A stretch of DNA of 64,000 bases from Flaccisagitta enflata (Eukaryota; Chaetognatha; Sagittoidea; Aphragmophora), in the NCBI GenBank assembly GCA_965153355.1, contig OZ231127.1:23808001-23872000 (forward strand), given 5' to 3'. This document shows positions 58,244 through 64,000 of the stretch, one piece after another (the first letter of the stretch is position 1; the number at the start of each line of letters is the position of its first letter). Under the pieces are notes generated by a model. The model saw only the letters and a list, made by a program, of their open reading frames with translations, made no database searches and was not told where the DNA came from. Made by a program: the position numbers and the translations under genes.

Positions 58244-58855
58244 TATGGAAAGAAAATGGAGAAATCAAAGCGAAAGTTAGCGAAGTGATGAATTTGTAGA
58301 GAAAAAAATTTTCCATTGACTTGTGAATAAATTCAGTGAATAATTAGGAAGAAAAAGATAATGAGCAAACCGAAAGAGAGAGAGAGAGATAAACCCACAA
58401 ACTCATTAATGAAGCATTCAACAGAACATAAAGCGGACCAGGATGAATTAGATTAAAATAAACAAAACCCATAGAAACAAAAGAAAAGAAAACAGGACTA
58501 ATTCACGGCTGCTCTTGATCTTGTCGTGCGTGGGTAGGTAAGGGCGGTAAAGAAAGAGGCGCATCAACCATCATTTATGTTGATTATGATTCGATTGATT
58601 GATTCGATTGATAGATTGATTAGATTATGATTAGAGGCAGTGATGCTCTGACCACTTGATATCATAATTAAAAAAACTCCTAGAAAGCAAAATACAACCG
58701 ATGATCAACGGGAGGGACATACATGGCGTCCCTTGTCGGTCTGTACGACCCTCCGGAATTGGAATTGGAATTCGTTTAATTCCAATTTCGAAGGGACGTA
58801 CAGACAGACAAGGGACGCCATAGAGACTCTCATGCGCGGCGTCAACGGTAAAAGA

Positions 58856-58978
58856 ACAAGGCCAAGTAGGCCAATAAGGTGCGACGTGTGGATCGTCGAA
58901 CGAATGCGTTACCCAACCAACCGACCGACCAACCGACGGACAGAGCCAGTTATAGAGGTGCTTTGTCGCACCTAAAAA
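58856..58978 (-). mobile_element. B-family hairpin element (clean, minimal copy)
   Basis: AACAAGGCCAAGTAGGCCAA, TAAGGTGCGACGTGTGGATC, GTCGAACGAATGCGTTACCC, short GACC core, and TATAGAGGTGCTTTGTCGCA ending CCTAAAAA. AGGTGCGAC complements GTCGCACCT exactly. Confidence 0.93.
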
Positions 58979-58982
58979 CGTA

Positions 58983-59863
58983 GAAAAACAAGGCCAACAC
59001 CTTACAGCCGCGTGCGGTTATTAAGACCATAAGACCAAAAGACTAAAAGACTAACACCCTGAGCAGGAAATTTGGCACAAGTCCAATGAAACATTTTATG
59101 ACCAGTCAAAATAGATCAAATCTGTCCAAAAATAGCTGGAATGCAAAGATATTGTTATAATGAATGCGTAAGAGAGAAAAGCAGTAATGAGGTTGAAAGA
59201 TATCAAATCATTTGAAGGTCGAGTATGGTGAATCTGCTGCGAATTTCAAAACACTGTTTTTGATCAGGCGAATAAGATTGATGATGATTTGTTGGTCGAT
59301 TTTGCAGATTTTGGTGTGAATTCAGTCCAACAAAGCATCGAAGGTTTTTTTTGGCAACCCCCTGCATGCACTGTCTGCTTCAGAGCAGCCCAGTAGTTCT
59401 CAGTAGGCCTCAATTGTAAGTGTTTCCCTTTGCCAAATTTTGCTGGTAAAAATCCATTAAAATCTGATGCCACATTTATAATTTGACGTCTTCCATGGAT
59501 AAGAGCGGTTGCAGGACTGAATAACATTGCATACTTACGTCCAGAAGAACTAATTAAGAGACTACGTTTCAAATTTTAACTCACTGGGCCATCTAGAAGT
59601 ATCGTTTTTGTGTAAATATCTTTGTGCCAAATTTCCAGCACAGGGTGTTAAAAGACTAAGAGACTAAGAGACTAAATGTAAATTGACTTCAGAAAGCTTT
59701 AAATAACTTAAAATGACTTAAAATGACTTAAAATGACTTAAAATGACTTAAAATGACTTAAAACGACTTCAAATGACGCAAATCGACAAAAGAAAGTTAA
59801 GCGTTACCGACCGACGGACCGACGGACAGAGTGGGTTGTAGAGTCGCGTTCACGCGACTAAAA
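58983..59863 (-). mobile_element. possible enlarged A-family element
   Basis: AACAAGGCCAACACCTTACA with GCCGCGTGCGG at the left, GACC/GGAC core near 59810, and GAGTCGCGTTCACGCGACTA then AAAA at 59863. In between are AAGACTAAAAGACTAA words and a 10-bp AATGACTTAA tandem at 59698-59770. It may instead be two fragments flanking other DNA. Confidence 0.45.
59635..59775. repeat. 9-bp and 10-bp tandem repeats
   Basis: GACTAAGA units then seven AATGACTTAA units. Confidence 0.9.
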
Positions 59864-60084
59864 AGGAAAATATTAATGGAAAATATTTTGGACGGGAAGA
59901 TGGAAAAGCGGAAAGGAATATGAAAAAAAAGAAGGCCTGAAGCGGGGAAACGCGTCAGTAATCACGAGACCGAAGCTCAATGAATTCTGTCAAATCCATC
60001 GCCAAACGTCACAAGAGTTTTTTTTTCCTCACTTCCTTTCATTCCTTCGTCATTTTGATTTCCTCTTTCATCGTTTCTGTTTCC

Positions 60085-60186
60085 ACGGCTCGCTCAGTAG
60101 CTCAGTCGCTTAGTCGCTCAGTAGCTTAGTCGCTAAGTCACTCAGTCGCTCAGTCGCTCAGTCGCTCAGTCGCTTAGTCGCTCACT
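60085..60186. repeat. 8-bp tandem CAGTCGCT
   Basis: About 12 units with AGTAGCT and AGTCGCTTA variants. Confidence 0.92.
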
Positions 60187-60417
60187 TATATCCAAATTAG
60201 TATGTCAACCAGCCTATGCCTATGCCAGGCCATCTGTCGCCGAAAGGGTCAATCCGGTCTTGCCCTTGTCATCCATGAACATGTCCGAATTCTAAAGTGG
60301 GCACGCTTGGGTCTATTTTCGTTATTTCCATCTCTGTGTTACCGAACGACGCATCATCTGGCCCTCCCTCATACTGATTCTTTATGGTGATCTCTGGCAA
60401 GTAAAGTCTCTCATTCC

Positions 60418-60535
60418 TGTCCGTCCGTCCGTCCGTCCGTCCGTCCGTCCGTCCGTCCGTCCGTTCGTCCGTCCGTCCATCCGTCCGCCCATCCGTCCGC
60501 CCGTCCATCCGTAAGTCCGTCCGTCTTTCCATCCG
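60418..60535. repeat. (GTCC)n tetranucleotide tract
   Basis: About 28 GTCC units with a few variants. Confidence 0.95.
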
Positions 60536-60879
60536 TCTTAACGGCTTAACCCGACATAAACATTCCGCGTTTCTGTTAGCTCGCTTGAACTAGGGCGCCA
60601 GATCGATCACAGGTCAATCAATCGGGGTTTCATAGATCCCGACCCCGAGGGGGTCAATGAACGTGGGTCTTTATAAGTTTGGCATTGAGATTGGGATTCG
60701 GGCCTCTATGCGGAGTTTCGGGGTCTGGGTATTGATGTTGGGGTTTTGTGCTGAGAAGGCTGAGGTTGACAAACGGGCGGCGAAACGATTAATTGACAAG
60801 CGGAGTTTGCGTGATCATGGATGAGATGTTACTGCAATCACTTGGCCTACCATTAAGAAGAAAGCATGGTAAATCTTAA

Positions 60880-61250
60880 AATTCCCCCCCCCCTCCCCTT
60901 TTTGGCCAGCGGCCCCGAAGGGATCGATGACCTATGCTTTCACACCTATGATTTTCTCCTCCTTCTCCTTCTCCTCCTTCGTACCCCCACCCCCAACCTC
61001 CAGGCCCATACCTCAGCCTCGAGGCCCAAATCCCAGCCTTGAGGCCCATATCCCAGTCTTGAGGCCCAAATCCCAATCTCAAGGCCCAAATCCTATCTTA
61101 AGGCCAAAATCCTACCTTCGAGGCCAAAATCCCAGCCTCAAGGGATTTGGGCCTGAAGACTTGGATTTGGGCCTCGAGGATGAGATATGGCCCTGCTCCT
61201 CCTTCAACTTAAAGCACAACCAACTAAGGCAGGGCACGGGTACCGCTGAC
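60880..61250. mobile_element. D-family element, diverged
   Basis: TTGGCCAGCGGCCCCGAAGG at the left, 20-bp units CCCAGCCTTGAGGCCCAAAT at 61003-61175, and GCAGGGCACGGGTACCGCTG at the right. Confidence 0.75.
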
Positions 61251-61299
61251 CATCTAACGCTTTTGCGACTATTTATCCTCCATCGGTAAAGCATTAATT

Positions 61300-62300
61300 T
61301 TCATCTGGTAGTAAGTGGTCTTTAACTTAAAAAAAAAGGTCTTTAACTTTAAAAAAAAGTTTAAGCCGCTTTCTTGAGCTATCCCAGCTCTGCCTTAACG
61401 TAGTTGTGACATGCTTCTTCTGTCATTGCTGAAATAAATTTTTCTTTTACTGTACTTACTTACTCTGATTCTCGTTTTCCCCTTACGCAGCCGAGATTTC
61501 CTTTCCCTTTCTTTTACTTATGCATTCCTCCCTCACCTTTGCGCTTTCCCTCCGTTTAATTTTTCTGTTTTCCTGCCGTTCCAACTATCATTCATCTTTC
61601 TTTTTCTCGTGTACCTTTCTTCCGTTTTCCGTCTTCCGTTTTCCGGTTTCCGTCGCCATGAATCCTACCCTCATTTTTTTCCTTTCCTTTTCAATCCTTC
61701 TTGTTCTTCTTCTCCATCACTTATTCCACTAACTGAGAGGAAAATGGTTGAAATGTTTTCTGCTTTGCTTCCTTCTTTCCTGGTGAGACTCTGAGTCTCC
61801 TCGTCTTCCTCCTTTTTCTTCCACTTCCTCCTCTCTCTCACATTCATTTTTTTCTTTTTTATGTTTTTTTCTTTTCTTTTTCTTGAAAAAAAAATCGTCA
61901 GGACTGCGGCTTGTCGAAATGGCAGTTGTTAGAAATGTATGTCCGTCCGTCTATTGGGTATGTGTGCTTTTTGTCTCTTTTGCGTGCTTTTGGCTTTTTC
62001 TCTTTTTCGATTATTCAATGCCCGCGTCTTTTGTTTCTCGCCATTTTTTATATTGAACGCTAGATGGGTAACCATATGGTTGCGCCTTATATTTGTGCCA
62101 TTTGTTTTTATTACGTAGGCGAATATACGTATCTCTTCTTTCGTATCATCCGGTTTTTGGATTGATTGATTTTATTTACTTGCGGCATTGCTTCTTAAAG
62201 TGATTGATTGATTTTTCGTGATCGTTTGAATGCGCCCTTGGAATTCACTAATTTCAATAATCTTTCATCTTTTTATTGCAGATAAACTAATGAACGGACA
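61300..62300. other. AT/pyrimidine-rich DNA, no gene assigned
   Basis: A short stretch at about 61901-61936 (GACTGCGGCTTGTCGAAATG) between an AG and a GTATGT could be a small exon of the downstream gene. Its frame does not join cleanly, so I do not call it. Confidence 0.35.
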
Positions 62301-62692
62301 ATTAACGTTAATTTGACTTCGACAGACTGTGGGTTGAAACCAACGAAAGTGGGCCTAAAAGTAAGTTTTATAGACGCTTTTGCTTTTATTATCGTTGTTT
62401 TATCTTGTTTCCGGTCTGTTATTTTTGTCTTTTGCCCTTTTGCATTTTTATCGCCGGATTTTAGTGTGGTTTTATCGCTTGCCCGATCAGCTTGCTATAG
62501 GGATGATATGGATGAATTTAATGGGATGGGCTGGGGCAGGGGCAGGTATTATCAGGTGGCATGGGCTCTGAAGAAGATGAACATGTTGTCATGTGCTGTT
62601 TCTGTCCTTTATTGTGTCCTGTCTGATTTCATATGTTATGTTTGCGTTATCGCTAACGCCCACTTTCCCTTTCATTTTTCCCTCTCTCTCAG

Positions 62693-62880
62693 TTGTTGAA
62701 ATTTTTATGGAATAAACGAGACGATCGCCTTCCTATTTTCCAATCGGCCAACTTTTCACCACAAGTCGTCAGTCAGATAGACGCTCATAGACAGTGCCAG
62801 TTGAAACTGTGGGGCGAATTTATATTTCAACAATTTAAAAAACGACTCGATTCTTTTCATCTTCGACCTCCAGCAAACGA
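62693..62880 (+). CDS. probable exon of an unrecognised gene
   Basis: Acceptor CTCTCTCTCAG ends at 62692. The frame begins LLKFLWNKRDDRLPIFQSAN, then FSPQVVSQIDAHRQCQLKLW and GEFIFQQFKKRLDSFHLRPP. Composition and hydrophobic spacing look like a folded alpha-helical domain, and the DNA is more GC-balanced than its surroundings. A candidate upstream exon, TGTGGGTTGAAACCAACGAA at about 62329, ends in AAA before GTAAGT (62361) and would join in frame as CGLKPTKVGLK. The frame closes at 62959, but beyond about 62880 the likely coding frame changes. I do not recognise the family. Confidence 0.5.
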
Positions 62881-62882
62881 AA

Positions 62883-63650
62883 TTGGACAATGGCAGCCGC
62901 GCGCACGGCAGCACTGCTCTGCCGCTCAACGTCATCTCGTGTATCTCACTTCGGTTTGAATCAGTGTCCGAGGTCAACCGTTTGCGCGATGAGGAACGAC
63001 ATCACTCTGAAATGGAAATGATGCGCGACGCCTCGGCTTTCCGCCGCACGAAGGAACGAATGACTTCGCGAGCGCCGCTTGTGAATCAGATGGCGCGACA
63101 CGGCCTTCGGGACATGGTCTACGACTTCATATCGTATGCAGGCAAATGGCGCTCGCTCGATGCTGGCGACCCTCTTCGATTCCCGGCGTCTTCTTGCGTC
63201 GAATCCGGCGCGAATGGGACTCCATGCTTTGATCGTGAAAACTATCCAGTTTCCTTCCAGCCACATCGTGAACGCAGTGCAAATGACATTGGAATCGCAA
63301 AGACCCGTCAACGATTCTCGTGGAACAGTCCCCTACCACTCACGCCGCCCGTGACAATGTTACCGGCGCCCGACTCTAAGGATGCGAACGTCTTCGCTAA
63401 ACCCCCGACGGGATCCGAGCATTCACCATCGCCCGGCGACATGGTGCGCAATCTCCAACTGGTGCCAATTTTTAAATCTGCCACCGATCCAAAGAGGAGA
63501 TGCCGTCAATCAATGGGTATCAGATTTGGTCTCGGAAATTGAACCGCGCGCTCCAATGAGCAAGCTGACTACTATGATCTCGACGACGCCCGACGCTCTC
63601 CCGGCAAGAGGTCGTGTGATCATCAACGGATTGACGCCGCAGTGAGAGGG
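62883..63650 (+). pseudogene. coding-like region with frame changes, unrecognised
   Basis: GC-rich, with protein-like sequence moving between frames: EVNRLRDEERHHSEMEMMRD and NQMARHGLRDMVYDFISYAG in one frame to about 63140, then MLATLFDSRRLLASNPARMG and HALIVKTIQFPSSHIVNAVQ in the next to about 63350, then mixed. Explanations are assembly indels in one real exon, unrecognised short introns, or a decaying gene. I see no catalytic motif and name no function. It probably continues the 62693 exon and leads into the glutamine-rich end. Confidence 0.4.
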
Positions 63651-63679
63651 CGAGGCGACTTCGTCAACAGGAGTGCTGA

Positions 63680-63935
63680 GAGACAGATGGGGTAGGCAGC
63701 TGGAGGAGGAAATGCGACAAGGCCTGCGGTTGATTGACGATGCGCAGCAGCAACAACGGGAGGAGGAGCAGCGATAGCAACAGGAGCAACAGCAGCAGCA
63801 TCAATTGCAGATGCAGCAGCAGCAACGCCAACAGCAACGTCAACTCCACCGAGCACAGGAGCAGCAGCAAACGACGGCTCAACGGCAGCAGCAAGAGCTG
63901 CTGCAGCAGCAGCAGTTGCAGCAACTCCAATGTTA
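63680..63935 (+). pseudogene. glutamine-rich coding-like segment with an in-frame TAG
   Basis: One frame reads RQLEEEMRQGLRLIDDAQQQ, then EEEQR, a TAG at 63775-63777, then long CAG/CAA-coded Gln runs with RQLHRAQEQQQTTAQRQQQE, ending in TGT TAA near 63935. The TAG sits where CAG would be expected in a CAG array. It looks like the C-terminal poly-Gln tail of the preceding gene. Confidence 0.45.
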
Positions 63936-64000
63936 ATTTTTGGTCAACAAGATCAGCAACAACATCAGATCCTGCAGCCGGCGCCCCAACCTGTGGCTCA

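Noticed and set aside
61735-61790. Possible BBS4 3' exon (AAAATGGTTGAAATG before GTGAGA), recalling MVEM of vertebrate BBS4
   Set aside because: The phase does not join exon 9, only four residues match and the distance is 22 kb.
61901-61936. Small exon GACTGCGGCTTGTCGAAATG
   Set aside because: It has an AG and a GTATGT, but every join to the next candidate exon meets a stop or the wrong phase.

Overview
The window reads as nuclear DNA of a metazoan. It has spliced genes with GT-AG introns, a paired-like homeobox of the Rx/Rax type and two cilium/centriole genes, and these sit in an extremely repeat-rich background. I cannot name the species. TTAGGG-type telomere-like repeats and the retained ciliary genes fit many bilaterian or cnidarian lineages. 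One assembly gap of ten Ns lies at 43221-43230.

Layout: 1-10 kb is non-genic, made of microsatellites, a 63-bp minisatellite split by a hAT-like insertion, a large (GAT)n array and TA-flanked MITEs. Two exons of an Rx homeobox gene lie at 10047-10672 (+). A 4.3-kb element with long inverted repeats and a perfect 10-bp target duplication occupies 13131-17462. A complete-looking six-exon gene on + at 19893-30573 encodes a homologue of CCSAP (centriole, cilia and spindle-associated protein). Its fifth intron holds a 6.3-kb insertion bounded by inverted repeats. Nine exons of BBS4 (BBSome TPR subunit) follow on + at 33808-39818, and its 3' exons were not found. From 40.8 to 62 kb the sequence is mostly (TTTC)n, (CT)n, (GT)n, telomere-like repeats, minisatellites and dispersed inverted-repeat elements. 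At 62.3-64 kb a GC-richer region carries at least one more coding gene that I could not identify. It changes reading frame and ends in a glutamine-rich stretch containing a stop.

CCSAP and BBS4 are neighbours on the same strand and both act at the centriole/cilium base. That may be coincidence. Their introns consist largely of simple repeats that abut the splice sites: (CA)n, (CAA)n or (CT)n runs directly into acceptors, and (GTT)n, (GA)n or (GAT)n starts a few bases after donors.

The most notable non-genic signal is a set of short dispersed elements, here called A, B and C, roughly 120-230 bp long with more than 20 copies. Each ends in a hairpin next to an A- or T-run and has a GGTC/GTCC tetranucleotide core. 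A 9-10-base word near the opposite end is the exact complement of one hairpin arm. The word differs between families, and in at least two cases between copies, yet all its occurrences inside one element change together. The architecture resembles non-autonomous Helentron-type (HINE) elements. A second family, D, has about 150-bp inverted ends around arrays of 20-bp units that each contain a tiny inverted repeat with a variable loop.
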